The position numbers were made by a program, and so were the translations under genes. Shown here piece by piece: positions 1 through 11,526 of a DNA stretch of 64,000 nt; position 1 is the stretch's first letter; the number at the start of each line of letters is the position of its first letter. This DNA comes from Sipunculus nudus (taxonomy: Eukaryota; Annelida; Sipuncula; Golfingiida; Sipunculidae): contig CM049308.1 in the NCBI GenBank assembly GCA_026874595.1, forward strand, positions 16,986,001 to 17,050,000, given 5' to 3'. Under the pieces are notes generated by a model. The model had not been told where the DNA came from and did not search any database. It saw only the letters and a program-made list of their open reading frames with translations.

Positions 1-3000
1 ATAGAAACACATCAAGCTGTCAAATTTTGCAATCGACACAGTTCCATAGAGACGCCATCTTGAAAATGAATTGACTGAATTTATACTAGAATTATTCCAC
101 TTCCTCTAAGGAACTGTTGACTGTAATATGAAGGCCAAAATTTTATTACTTTATGACTTATCTTGAAAGAAGTGGAAAGGAACATTATGTCCCACAGAAA
201 TTAGGTCAACACAGCTGGTGCCACCTGGAGGTCAAAATCATCTGGCAGTCACATGATCAATATTCCTGTGAAATTTGAAACTGAAGGCTGCAGCAGTTCC
301 GAAAATATTTGTTAACAGACAATACATCCTGTATGGAAACACATCAAGTTGCTAAATTTTGCAACCCACACAATTTGAAGTTCTGTAGAGACGCCATCTT
401 GAAAATGACTTGACTGAATTTATACTCAAATTATTCCCCTTCCTCCAAGGAACTGTTTGCTATGATATGAAGGCCAAAATTTCAATACTTTGTGACTTAT
501 CTTGGAAGAAGTGTAAAAAGACCATTTTTTTCCCCCAGAAAGTAGGTCAACACAGGTGACGCCACCTGGAGGTCAAATCATCTGGCAGTCACATGATCAA
601 TATTCCTGTGAAATTTGAAACTGAAGGCTGCAGCAGTTTCCAAGATATTTGGTAACAGACAATACATCATGTATAGAAACACATCAAGCTGTCATATTTT
701 GCGATCGACAGAATTTGAAGTTCCGTAGAGACGCCATCTTGAATATGACTTGACTGAATTTATACTCAAATTATTCCCCTTCCTCTAAGGAACTGTTGGC
801 TATGATATGAAGGCCAAAATTTCAATACTTTGTGACTTATCTTGGAAGAAGTGGAAAAGATCATTTTTTCCCACAGAAAGTAGGTCAACACAGGTGGCGC
901 CACGTGGAGGTCAAAATCATCTGGCAGTCACATGATCAATATTCTTGTGAAATTTGAAACTGAAGGCTGCAGCAGTTCCGAAAATATTTGGTAACAGACA
1001 ATACATCCTGTATGGAAACACATCAAGTTGCTAAATTTTGCAACCCACACAATTTGAAGTTCTGTAGAGACGCCATCTTAAAAAATGAATTGACTGAATT
1101 TATACTCAAATTATTCCCCTTCCTCTAAGGAACTGTTGGCTATGATATGAAGGCAAAAATTTCAATACTTTGTGACTTATCTTGAAAGATGTGGAAAGGA
1201 ACATTTTCTCCCACAGAAAGTAGGTCAACACAGCTGGCGCCACCTGGAGGTCAAAATCATCTGGCAGTCACATGATCAATATTCTTGTGAAATTTGAAAC
1301 TGAAGGCTGCAGCAGTTCCGAAAATTATTCCCCTTCCTCTAAGGAACTGTTGGCTATGATATGAAGGCAAAAATTTCAATACTTTGTGACTTATCTTGAA
1401 AGATGTGGAAAGGAACATTTTGTCCCACAGAAAGTAGGTCAACACAGCTGGCGCCACCTGGACGTCAAAATCATCTGGCAGTCACATGATCAATATTCTT
1501 GTGAAATTTGAAACTGAAGGCTGCAGCAGTTCCGAAAATATTTGGTAACAGACAATACATCCTGTATGGAAACACATCAAGTTGCTAAATTTTGCAACCC
1601 ACACAATTTGAAGTTCTGTAGAGACGCCATCTTGAAAATGACTTGACTGAATTTATACTCAAATTATTCCCCTTCCTCTAAGGAACTGTTGGCTATGATA
1701 TGAAGGCCAAAATTTCAATACTTTGTGACTTATCTTGGAAGAAGTGGAAAAGACCATTTTTTCCCGCAGAAAGTACGTCAACACAGGTGGCGCCATCTGG
1801 AGGTCAAAATCATCTGGCAGTCATATGATCAATATTCCTGTGAAATTTGAAACTGAAGGCTGCAGCAGTTTCTAAGATATTTGGTAACAGACAATACATC
1901 ATGTATAGAAACACATCAAGCTGTCATATTTTGCGATCGACAGAATTTGAAGTTCCGTAGAGACGCCATCTTGAATATGACTTGACTGAATTTATACTCA
2001 AATTATTCCCCTTCCTCTAAGGAACTGTTGGCTATGATATGAAGGCCAAAATTTCAATACTTTGTGACTTATCTTGGAAGAAGTGGAAAAGATCATTTTT
2101 TCCCACAGAAAGTAGGTCAACACAGGTGGCGCCACGTGGAGGTCAAAATCATCTGGCAGTCACATGATCAATATTCTTGTGAAATTTGAAACTGAAGGCT
2201 GCAGCAGTTCCGAAAATATTTGGTAACAGACAATACATCCTGTATGGAAACACATCAAGTTGCTAAATTTTGCAACCCACACAATTTGAAGTTCTGTAGA
2301 GACGCCATCTTGAAAATGACTTGACTGAATTTATACTCAAATTATTCACCTTCCTCTAAGGAACTGTTGGCTATGATATGAAGGCCAAAATTTCAATACT
2401 TTGTGACTTATCTTGGAAGAAGTGGAAAAGACCATTTTTTCCCGCAGAAAGTACGTCAACACAGGTGGCGCCATCTGGAGGTCAAAATCATCTGGCAGTC
2501 ATATGATCAATATTCCTGTGAAATTTGAAACTGAAGGCTGCAGCAGTTCCGAAAATATTTGGTAACAGACAATACATCCTGTATGGAAACACATCAAGTT
2601 GCTAAATTTTGCAACCCACACAATTTGAAGTTCTGTAGAGACGCCATCTTGAATATGACTTGACTGAATTTATACTCAAATTATTCCCCTTCCTCCAAGG
2701 AACTGTTTGCTATGATATGAAGGCCAAAATTTCAATACTTTGTGACTTATCTTGGAAGAAGTGTAAAAAGACCATTTTTTCCCCCAGAAAGTAGGTCAAC
2801 ACAGGTGACGCCACCTGGAGGTCAAATCATCTGGCAGTCACATGATCAATATTCCTGTGAAATTTGAAACTGAAGGCTGCAGCAGTTTCCAAGATATTTG
2901 GTAACAGACAATACATCATGTATAGAAACACATCAAGCTGTCATATTTTGCGATCGACAGAATTTGAAGTTCCGTAGAGACGCCATCTTGAATATGACTT

Positions 3001-4440
3001 GACTGAATTTATACTCAAATTATTCCCCTTCCTCTAAGGAACTGTTGGCTATGATATGAAGGCCAAAATTTCAATACTTTGTGACTTATCTTGGAAGAAG
3101 TGGAAAAGATCATTTTTTCCCACAGAAAGTAGGTCAACACAGGTGGCGCCACGTGGAGGTCAAAATCATCTGGCAGTCACATGATCAATATTCTTGTGAA
3201 ATTTGAAACTGAAGGCTGCAGCAGTTCCGAAAATATTTGGTAACAGACAATACATCCTGTATGGAAACACATCAAGTTGCTAAATTTTGCAACCCACACA
3301 ATTTGAAGTTCTGTAGAGACGCCATCTTAAAAAATGAATTGACTGAATTTATACTCAAATTATTCCCCTTCCTCTAAGGAACTGTTGGCTATGATATGAA
3401 GGCAAAAATTTCAATACTTTGTGACTTATCTTGAAAGATGTGGAAAGGAACATTTTCTCCCACAGAAAGTAGGTCAACACAGCTGGCGCCACCTGGAGGT
3501 CAAAATCATCTGGCAGTCACATGATCAATATTCGTGTGAAATTTGAAACTGAAGGCTGCAGCAGTTCCGAAAATTATTCCCCTTCCTCTAAGGAACTGTT
3601 GGCTATGATATGAAGGCAAAAATTTCAATACTTTGTGACTTATCTTGAAAGATGTGGAAAGGAACATTTTGTCCCACAGAAAGTAGGTCAACACAGCTGG
3701 CACCACCTGGACGTCAAAATCATCTGGCAGTCACATGATCAATATTCTTGTGAAATTTGAAACTGAAGGCTGCAGCAGTTCCGAAAATATTTGGTAACAG
3801 ACAATACATCCTGTATGGAAACACATCAAGTTGCTAAATTTTGCAACCCACACAATTTGAAGTTCTGTAGAGACGCCATCTTGAAAATGACTTGACTGAA
3901 TTTATACTCAAATTATTCCCCTTCCTCTAAGGAACTGTTGGCTATGATATGAAGGCCAAAATTTCAATACTTTGTGACTTATCTTGGAAGAAGTGGAAAA
4001 GACCATTTTTTCCCGCAGAAAGTACGTCAACACAGGTGGCGCCATCTGGAGGTCAAAATCATCTGGCAGTCATATGATCAATATTCCTGTGAAATTTGAA
4101 ACTGAAGGCTGCAGCAGTTTCTAAGATATTTGGTAACAGACAATACATCATGTATAGAAACACATCAAGCTGTCATATTTTGCGATTGACAGAATTTGAA
4201 GTTCCGTAGAGCCGCCATCTTCAATATGACTTGACTGAATTTATACTCAAATTATTCCCCTTCCTCTAAGGAACTGTTGACTATGATATGAAGGCCACAA
4301 TATTAATACTTTATGACTTATCTTGAAAGAAGTCGAAAAGACCATTTCTTCCCGCAGAAAGTAGGTCAACAAAGGTGGCGCCACCAAAAGCTTATTTTTG
4401 CATGTCCATCCCATGATCAGTAATTCTGCAAAGTTTCATG
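1..4440. repeat. ~339-bp tandem satellite array with 2249-bp higher-order period
   Basis: The phrase TCTGGCAGTCA recurs at about 241, 581, 920, 1260, 1474, 1813, 2152, 2491, 2830, 3169, 3509, 3723 and 4062, so the monomer is 339-340 bp, with two short 214-bp monomers at 1260-1474 and 3509-3723. The short monomers and several private variants (GTCAAATCAT at 571 and 2821; GTCATATGATC at 1813 and 4062) repeat at 2249 bp, so about 240-1950 was copied as a block to 2490-4200. Most monomers carry GGTGGCGCCACC or a near variant at the same place. No protein is supported: the open frames here are by-products of the repeat. The array starts before the window. Confidence 0.95.
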
Positions 4441-4560
4441 AAGGTAGCTGCTTTGGCTGTTGAGATATTTGGTAACAGACGGTGGACGGTGGACAGTTGA
4501 CAGTGGACAGTGGACGGCGGACGCTGCGCCATGGCATAAGTTCACAGAGTGAACTAAAAA
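4441..4560 (+). repeat. Terminal tract and hairpin closing the satellite element
   Basis: The array ends in a GGTGGACAGTGGACGG-type tract, then the hairpin AGTTCAC-AGA-GTGAACT at 4539-4555, then an A run. The same order (GGAC-rich tract, hairpin, A run) closes unrelated repeats at about 22118, 23461, 24366, 50138 and 50945, which suggests a true element end. Confidence 0.7.
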
Positions 4561-5220
4561 AACAAGCGCCAAGTGACAAGAAAATATTCCATACTTCCAA
4601 CTATTTCCAAAACTGAAAGGGGCCTATTCTGATATCTGTTAATAATAGATAATCCCTTGAAGTGTTCAGAAAAACAGGCCAGAAAATGCTGGGCCAATTG
4701 TGCACCAACTTTTCATTTTGTTTAAATCCACTTGTTTATTATATGTGAGAGGCCGGCTAAAATAAGCCAAACACATTCAAGGAGGACATCTGGTGGCAAG
4801 TCAGATGAACCAGAGAGTTGAGATATCAAACCAACTTCTTATGTTACATGCATTTCTGTTTGTCAACATGGGCACATGAACTGAAATTACTAACATCTTC
4901 TGGATAAATAAGCATGTACATTCAACACAGAGGCATGATAAAAACCTCTCTAAGAAGGAATTACCTACAGTTTACTCATATGTATGTATGGTGAATCAGA
5001 AATCAAATAAAGTCTACAGATAAGGTATGGGAATAGATGATCAATCAACTTGTCTTTATATACTTCCATAGCTGCACATTTTTCAATGAAATACATTAGA
5101 AACTTTTTAATATTTCTTATATACATAGATAAACAAAAAAAAACAGGGATAATCATGTAACTTAGGCCAAACTTTGTATAGAGTGTTATTGAAAGAGTCC
5201 TGTGAAATATATGCACATAC
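4561..5220. other. Non-coding, presumed MCM8 intron
   Basis: I see no gene here. The next MCM8 exon in transcript order (towards lower coordinates) is not recognisable, so this stretch plus the satellite array would be intron. Confidence 0.4.
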
Positions 5221-5416
5221 GCCACTAGAAGCCTGAAGAGATGGGGTTCACTGTGGATTTCCTGTACAGCATACAGTTCCTTCATGCTGAACTCCATGGC
5301 AACCCCAAGGTTGTCCCCACCTCCAGACTTGGCCCCGCCTCCCTTGTTGCTTGTCACTGAGTTGGCCTGAAGGTATAGCTGGAACATGCACTTATCTTTG
5401 TTGTTTCTTCCATGTC
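5221..5416 (-). CDS. MCM8: MCM8 helicase, one internal exon
   Basis: MCM8 is an MCM-family DNA helicase that acts with MCM9 in homologous recombination and repair in the nucleus. On the minus strand an exon of 196 bp is bounded by a pyrimidine-rich acceptor (TTTTTTTAG before GACATGG) and a donor (GC then GTATGTGC). Its frame reads GRNNKDKCMFQLYLQANSV, a Gly/Lys-rich linker, then MEFSMKELYAVQEIHSEP and HLFRLLVA. This is the segment that joins the OB-fold/zinc region to the AAA+ helicase core in MCM8, recalled from family knowledge. The next expected exon, SLCP-like and starting the ATPase core, is not found downstream in the window, and the preceding exon is not found upstream through the transposon-filled region. 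The gene therefore either has very long introns or is a fragment. The frame is undamaged. Confidence 0.85.
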
Positions 5417-5703
5417 CTAAAAAAATAAGAAACAACAAGAGGAAACGCCAGTTGTCTGAAAAAAAAATTCTACACCACATTTAGTCATTCTGTGTAAAAG
5501 CTGGTCCTTCATGCCCATTTGTTATATGTGGTAAATCTCCAGGCAGTCAGGGTGAGCCACAATGAGGGTCGGTGCATAAAACCGTCACTGACAATGCGGC
5601 GCCACATGAGCAAGGGTCCATGTACGTCCCCGGATGTGCACAGCGCTACGCCCTTTGATTACAATTGACTTGCAAAGTTTTCACACTACTTTTATCGTTT
5701 AAA
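5417..5703. other. Non-coding between MCM8 exon and THAP exon
   Basis: No coding signal. It would be both MCM8 intron (minus) and the 5' flank of the THAP exon (plus). No clear TATA box and no transposon terminus was identified. Confidence 0.4.
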
Positions 5704-5890
5704 ATGCCTCAAACACAGTGTTGTGTTCCTGATTGTTTTAAGCAGGGTGGCCATAGATGGCCCAAAGACCAGGAACTATTCAGGAAGTGGATGCACGCAG
5801 TCAGACGGGATTGTTGGACACCAACCCAGCACTCAGTTGTCTGTCACGCACATTTCTTGCCTGATGGCTACATCACTCGGAACAGCTTGG
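5704..5890 (+). CDS. THAP zinc-finger exon (first exon of a THAP-DDE transposase)
   Basis: From the ATG at 5704 the frame reads a THAP domain: C6 and C11 in MPQTQCCVPDC, a Trp-containing middle (KDQELFRKWMHAVRRD), then C-x2-H in VVCHAHF, giving the C2CH zinc ligands, all present. The exon ends at a strong donor (TTGG then GTAAGA). THAP domains bind DNA sequence-specifically and are the usual N-terminal domain of several DDE transposases. The decayed DDE copies downstream at 6990-7678 and 9325-10003 lie in the right order and strand to be its former partner exons. I chose 5704 because it places the first Cys at residue 6, as is typical; the open frame starts upstream at 5665 without other support. 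The exon is undamaged although its downstream gene is broken. A domesticated THAP gene is an alternative. Confidence 0.75.
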
Positions 5891-6285
5891 GTAAGATAAC
5901 AATCTTTAAATGTACCGTTTATTTCTGTTTAAAAGTAGTATTATATATAAAATTAAAGAAAACTTTACATAGATTTACATGTGTTGTGTAATCATTTGCT
6001 GTGGCTCTGATAAACTGGTCCCGTTGCTGTGTCACTGTAACTTTTTTTATCAGCCATTTCACTCACGCATGTCGTCCAAAGTTATGAAATGTCTTCATCA
6101 GATTTGTTTATAAGCAATATTTCCATCAAAGATCAGCTTAAGAGAGGTTTAAGTATACTGAAAGAGATTATCTTTGTCCAGGCTATCGTTACTCATATGA
6201 ATAATATTATTTTAAAAACAGTAGGAAGAATGAAAAGTCAAAAAGTCATTAATCTGAATTGTATATTTTCAGCAATATTCATATA

Positions 6286-6452
6286 CAGTGAAACCTTGTT
6301 TTGTCGAACTCGCTCGAGTCGAATACCCCGCTTATGTCGAAGTTAAAGACTCAATATTCGGGCAAATCTAGTTAAATTATAACCAAATAAAACCCGTTGT
6401 GTCGAACCTCGGACCTTTCTGACGGTCCTTTTGACTTCGACAAAATGAGGTT

Positions 6453-6458
<6 letters not shown>
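6286..6458. mobile_element. pogo/Tigger-like MITE, copy 1
   Basis: Starts CAGTGAAACCTTGTTTTGTC after a TA and ends with the inverted match GAGGTTTCACTA beside a (TA)n tract. Termini beginning CAGTG with TA target sites are typical of Tc1/mariner-pogo MITEs. No coding capacity. The right end runs into the microsatellite at 6458-6486. Confidence 0.8.

Positions 6459-6486
<28 letters not shown>
6459..6486. repeat. (TA)n microsatellite
   Basis: Uninterrupted TA dinucleotides at the MITE's right end. Confidence 0.9.
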
Positions 6487-6492
<6 letters not shown>

Positions 6493-6989
6493 GTCATAGG
6501 ATATAAATGAATGTACAAAAAAAGTCACAAATTACTGTGGAAGTGTAAAATTTGAATTCATATCTGTACACTTCCAGAATATAATATCCACAATGTGGAA
6601 AGTGTCTGTCATTTAAAAACACATGAAGTTTCTTGTATAACTTATGTAAGGTTATCATGATATGATGTTGATTCCAAATTATTTAAGAATTAACTCTAAT
6701 GAATAAGTGACAGAGCATGAGGTGACAATTTATGCTGTACCTATGTGTTTTTTGTGCACCAAATCAGCAACTCAAGAAACTGAAAGAAGAGCTGAGCCAG
6801 CCAGCAAACGATTAAAATGTTTTGATGACAGGACTTAGAAGCCCCTGAAGTTGGCAGTGAAGTTGTGGTTACAACCCAGGATGATTCACAAAGAGAGACA
6901 GGGCCCAACAACTTCCCACATGAGACAGAGAAGATACCAGTTGCAACCAGCAAACAGACATGCCACAACCCACCATAAAACATATACAA

Positions 6990-7678
6990 CTACACACACA
7001 ATAATGATGCAGTACAACACTTGACAGGACTTGAAACACATAATAGATTTATGTTCAGGTTTAGCACACAAGGCCCTGCTGCTTATGACTTAAATAACAG
7101 GTGGCAGAACTGCCAGTTACTTTAGGCTGCCAAATCAGTTTTTATAACAATGATGAAACTCAGGCAGTACAACTCTAACAAGGATCTGTCCTTGATGTTT
7201 GACATCTCAGAATTCTCAGTGGCCAACATATACATTAAATGGGTGAATTTTATGCATGACCAGTGGCAAGAGATTGATATTTTGCCAACAAAGAGCCTGG
7301 TGCCATACTTTATGCCATCAGATTTTGCAAAAAAGATTTTCAACCACAAGGATTATTCTGGATGGTATAGAGTGCCCGATCAAAAACTGTAATGCACACT
7401 ATCGTAACAGACAATCTATTCAACATACAGGAAAAGAAACACTGCCAAAATTGTTGTTGGAATGAGCCCTGGTGGTATGTTCACTCATATCCAACATGCC
7501 TATGGTGGCTCAACCAGTGACTGCCAGTTTGTTAAGCAAAGTGACTTGGTGACATCATGTGACAAGGGGGTTAGTATCATGGTGAACAAAGGAATGAATG
7601 TGCGAGACTTTTTTGCACCATCAGATGTTTTGGTAAATATCCCTACTTTTTTGAAAACTGGGAAACCAAACCAATGCT
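6990..7678 (+). pseudogene. DDE_Tnp_4-type (THAP) transposase relic, copy 1
   Basis: Pieces in several frames align in order with the transposase at 41659-43831: LTGLETHNRFMFRF (cf. YTGLPNRDTLIGLF), LSLMFDISEFSVAN / YIKWVNFMHDQWQEI (helix-turn-helix, cf. IEDLFGVSDSTASS and FITWINLMHTLLKP), LVPYFMPSDF, IILDGIECPIK (first catalytic Asp), VVGMSPGGMFTHIQ, YGGSTSD, then IMVNKGMNVRDFF where the family has ADRGF. The second catalytic Asp is thus Asn. Frameshifts and stops occur at about 7390, 7465 and 7680, and the C-terminal Glu region is missing. Its DNA-binding exon would be the THAP exon at 5704. It is dead as a transposase. Confidence 0.85.
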
Positions 7679-8029
7679 AAAGCCTTGTCACATGACAGAA
7701 AGGTTGTCAGTTTGAGGAAGCTTTAGAAAGGCTCATTGGGCTGGCCAAAACACAAAAGATACTGACCAGGCCACCGACTCCACCAAAATAGACTTAGCCT
7801 GTGCCACCTACTCTGCCATTCTCCACTTTGCCTGTGCCAAAGGCTCCGCCAATCTGTAGAGCACTAAACAACAGGCACAAATTGTCATAGCAGCCAATGG
7901 GGATGATGACCTGCAAGAGCAGTCCAGCCTTTACGCACAGGATTTGGGAGGATTTGTTCACCTTGAACAGCTGGATGAATCTGATACGTAACCTTTAGAT
8001 GTCACACCGCGCGACATATAAGATCAAGA

Positions 8030-8240
8030 TGTAGGCATCTCCTATGAGATTGTCCAGGCCGGAACGAATTGCAGGAAACCATGTCTGATTGATTCACTAG
8101 GATATGCCTATACTAAGAAACCATCTCAGAGAAAGACAGCAACTTACTTGCAATGTGCCGTAAGAAATAAGCACACCTGTAAAGCAAATGTTGTAGAACA
8201 TCAGAATACTTATAAAAGGAGCCCTCATCTGCAGTGGCTG
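8030..8240 (+). pseudogene. FLYWCH zinc-finger fragment, copy 1
   Basis: The frame reads YEIVQAGTNCRKPCL, IDSLGYAYTKK, then YLQCAVRNKHTCKANV and SPHL. This follows the FLYWCH pattern (aromatic GY-Y, W/L-x-C, C, H), but the conserved Trp before the first Cys is Leu and one codon is missing beside the second Cys. It is cut by the duplication breakpoint before the histidine pair. FLYWCH fingers bind DNA and are often found in or near transposon genes. Confidence 0.65.
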
Positions 8241-8549
8241 ATCAATTCCTGTGTTGTGTAATCATTTGCTGTGGCTCTGATAAACTGGTCCCGTTGCTAT
8301 GTCACTGTAACTTTTTTTATATCAGCCATTTTACTCGCACATGTTGTCCAAAGTTATGAAATGTCTTCATCAGATTTGTTTATAAGCAATATTTCCATCA
8401 AAGATCAGCTTAAAAGAGGTTTAAGTATACTGAAAGAGAGTATCTTTGTCCAGGCTATCATTATTCATATGAATAATATTATTTTAAAAACAGTAGGACA
8501 GATGAAAAGTCAAAATCAAAGTCATTAATCTGAATTGTATATTTTTTAG

Positions 8550-8579
<30 letters not shown>

Positions 8580-8582
<3 letters not shown>

Positions 8583-8753
8583 GAAACCTTGTTGTGTCGA
8601 ACTCGCTTGAGTCGAATACCCCGCTCATGTCGAAGTTTAAGACTTGATATTTCAGACAACTATAGTTAAATTATAACCATATATAACCTGCTTGTGTGGA
8701 ACCTCGAATCTGTTGAAGTTTTCTGACGGTCCCTTCAACACAACGAGGTTTCA

Positions 8754-8756
<3 letters not shown>
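8580..8756. mobile_element. pogo/Tigger-like MITE, copy 2
   Basis: Second copy of the 6286 element, GTGAAACCTTGTTGTGTCG at the left and GAGGTTTCACTG then TA at the right. It differs by substitutions and short indels. It lies between (TA)n tracts at 8551-8577 and 8757-8811. Confidence 0.8.

Positions 8757-8811
<55 letters not shown>
8757..8811. repeat. (TA)n microsatellite
   Basis: About 27 TA units, roughly twice the length of the tract at the same place in copy 1. Confidence 0.95.
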
Positions 8812-9324
8812 CATGTCATAGGATATAAATGAATGTACAAAAAAAGTCACAAATTACTGTGGAAGTTTAAAATTTGAATTCATATCTGTACACTTCCAGA
8901 ATATAATATCCACATTGTGGTAAGTGTCTGTCATTTAAAAACACATGATTTTTTTTGTATAACTTATGTAAGGTTATCATGATATGATGTTGACTCCAAA
9001 TTATTTAAAAATTAACTCTAATGAATAAGTGACAGAGCATGAGATGACAAGTTATGCTGTACCAAGTGTGCTTTTTGTGGACCAAATCAGCAACTCCATA
9101 AACTGAAAGTAGAGCTGAGCCAGCCAGCAAACGGTTAAAGCGTTTTTGATGACAGGACTTAGAAGCCCCTGAAGTTGGCAGTGAAGTTGTGGTTACAACC
9201 CAGGATGATTCACAAAGAGAGACAGAGCCCAACAACTTCCCACATGAGACAGAGAAGATACCAGTTACAACCAGCAAACAGACATGCCACAACCCACCCT
9301 AAAACATAGACAACTACACACACA

Positions 9325-10003
9325 ATGATGATGCAGTACAACACTTGACAGGACTTGAAACACATAATAGATTTATGTTCAGGTTTAGCACACAAGGCCC
9401 TGCTGCTTATGAATTAAATAACAGGTGGCAGAACTGCCAGTTACTTTGGGCAGCCAAATCAGTTTTTTTTTAACAATGATAAAATTCAGGCAGTACAACT
9501 CTAACAAGGATCTGTCCTTGATGTTTGACATCTCAGAATTCTCAGTGGCCAACAGATACATGAAATGGGTGAATTTTATGCATGACCAGTGGCAAGAGAT
9601 TGATATTTCGCCAACAAAGAGCCTGGTGCCATACTTTATGTCATTAGATTTCGCAAAAAAGATTTTCAACCACAAGGATTATTCTGGATGGTATGGAGTG
9701 CCCGACCAAAAACTGTAATGCATACTATCGTAACAGACAATCTATTCAACATACAAGAAAAGAAACACTGCCAAAATTGTTGTTGAAATGAGCCCTGGTG
9801 GTATGTTCACTTATATCCAACATGCCTATGGTGGCTCAACCAGTGACTGCAAATTTGTTTAGCGAAGTGACTTGATGACATCATGAGACAAGGGGGTTAG
9901 TATCATGGTGAACAAAGGAATGAATGTGCGAGACTTTTTTGCACCATCAGATGTTTTGGTAAATATCCCTACTTTTTTGAAAACTGGGAAACCAAACCAA
10001 TGC
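9325..10003 (+). pseudogene. DDE_Tnp_4-type (THAP) transposase relic, copy 2
   Basis: Parallel copy of 6990-7678 with the same landmarks (LSLMFDISEFSVANRYMKW, IDISPTKSLVPYF, YGGSTSD region, MVNKGMNVRDFF). It shares the Asp-to-Asn change and the frame breaks, so these came before the duplication. It adds private lesions (TTTAGCGAAG near 9860, a TGAGACA change near 9885). Confidence 0.85.
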
Positions 10004-10364
10004 TAAAGCCTTGTCACATGACAGAAAGGTTGTCAGTAAGAGGAAGCTTTAGAAAGGCTCATATGGCTGGCCAAAACACAAAAGATACTGACCAGGCCAC
10101 CGACTTCACCAAAATAGACTTAGCCTGTGCCACCTACTCTGCCATTCTCCACTTTGCCTGTGCCAAAGGCTCCGCCAATCTGTAGAGCACTAAAAGACAG
10201 GCACAAATTGTCATAGCAGCCAATGGGGATGATGACCTGCAAGAGCAGTCCAGCCTTTACGCACAGGATTTGGGTGGATTTGTTAACCTTGAACAGCTGG
10301 ATGAATCTGATACGTAACCTTTAGATGTCACACCGCGCGACATATAAGATCAAGATGTAGGCAT

Positions 10365-10830
10365 CTCCTATGAGATTGTCCAGGCCGGAACGAACTGCAG
10401 GAAACCACGTCTGATTGATTCACTAGGATATGCCTATACTAAGAAACCATCTCAGAGAAAGACAGCAACTTACTGGCAATGTGCCGTAGGAAATAAGCAC
10501 ACCTCCTGTAAAGCAACTGTTGTAGAACATCAGAATACTTATAAAAGGGGCCCTCATCTGCACAAATGTCAGGCAGTGGCTGATTGATCGGTTGCAAACA
10601 AGATTATTGTAGAGGGGTAAGAGGAAGCAAAACATTGTGTCTTCAACTCCGCTGCCCAAATAGAGGAGGATGCAATGTTGAAGCATTTAGAAGAAGGGGA
10701 AGTCTGCTCTGGGCTACCAAAGAACAGTGACCTGACCAAAAGAGGCAACCAGGCTAGATAGAAGCTAATGCCACAGGATCCATCTGACCTCCTTTTTGAA
10801 CTGGACTTAGATTATATCCAGGCTTCATTC
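10365..10830 (+). pseudogene. FLYWCH zinc-finger gene fragment, copy 2
   Basis: Longer and better kept than copy 1: LIDSLGYAYTKK, TATYWQCAVGNKHTSCKATV, GPHLHKC (usual second His replaced). After an in-frame stop it continues with LPKNSDLTKRGNQAR and LMPQDPSDLLFELDLDYI. That C-terminal motif (N-x-x-R, R/M-P-x-x-P-x-D-L-x-F-x-x-D) is what usually follows FLYWCH fingers in transposon-associated genes. It has two or more in-frame stops, so it is a relic. Confidence 0.7.
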
Positions 10831-11424
10831 TTTCTGAATTATATCTACATTGCAGGTGTACACATCAATGAGGTACAGTTTTCTCTCGTTGTAGGCAAAG
10901 AATATCTCACATTGAAAATAACAGTATGAAATAACATGAATGTATACTGTGGTTGGCTTCATATACGCAAGGGTTGAAATTTGAAATTTTAACCTTTTCA
11001 CAGTTTCGAGAGGGTTCAATTTTTGCGAACTCGCCATACAATATTCTACTATATCCATCATTTTATGAATAAATTATACAGAGTAATATATTCCCAAAAT
11101 AAAGAAAATTTGCACAGGGACCCAAGTGAATACTGAATGAGAAGAAATCACTGTTTATTGTTGGCAGATAATTGTAAGATGATTATTAATGATAACTATC
11201 TTAGGTTAATGGTATCATGTATAGGATGAATTATTATTTATAATATCAATCTTGAACTACCTTCCATGAAGGGGCCTCTTATTCACAAATGTTTTATTTT
11301 CCCCGATAAATTCCAGTTAGAAAACATCCTAAATTTGAAACCCTCACGAACCAAAAGGTGACAACAGTATACCTCATACTGTTGATGTTTGCATCAACTA
11401 ACTTTATTGTATTATCCCTGTGAC
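10831..11424. other. No gene seen
   Basis: AT-rich single-copy-looking sequence; no convincing frame, splice pair or terminus. Confidence 0.4.
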
Positions 11425-11526
11425 AATATTACTGATATTGTCAGTCTTATGATATTGTCAATCACTGTCAGGATATGATATTGTCAATCACTGTCAGTCT
11501 TATGATATTGTCAATCACTGTCAGGA
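11425..11526. repeat. Minisatellite, ~27-29 bp unit
   Basis: About four units of GATATTGTCAATCACTGTCA with alternating spacers GTCTTAT and GGATAT, so the real unit may be a dimer. Confidence 0.85.

Larger units (their letters stand above)
5981..10560 (+). repeat. 2270-bp tandem segmental duplication (two copies)
   Basis: The sequence GTGTTGTGTAATCATTTGCT occurs at 5981 and 8251. From there the two copies run in parallel (5981-8250 and 8251-about 10560), both holding a pogo-like MITE, a DDE transposase relic and a FLYWCH relic. Copy 1 is cut short inside the FLYWCH segment, at GCAGTGGCTGATC near 8232, where copy 2 continues. Small differences (about 3 percent by eye, plus (TA)n length) show the event is not brand new. 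Confidence 0.93.

Noticed and set aside
1257-3706. Two near-identical 66-residue minus-strand frames in the satellite
   Set aside because: They are one frame of a non-coding monomer pair repeated by the 2249-bp duplication; no domain, no start context.
1-4440. Regular repeats suggestive of a CRISPR array
   Set aside because: Units are 339 bp and spacers are themselves repeated; the window is eukaryotic.
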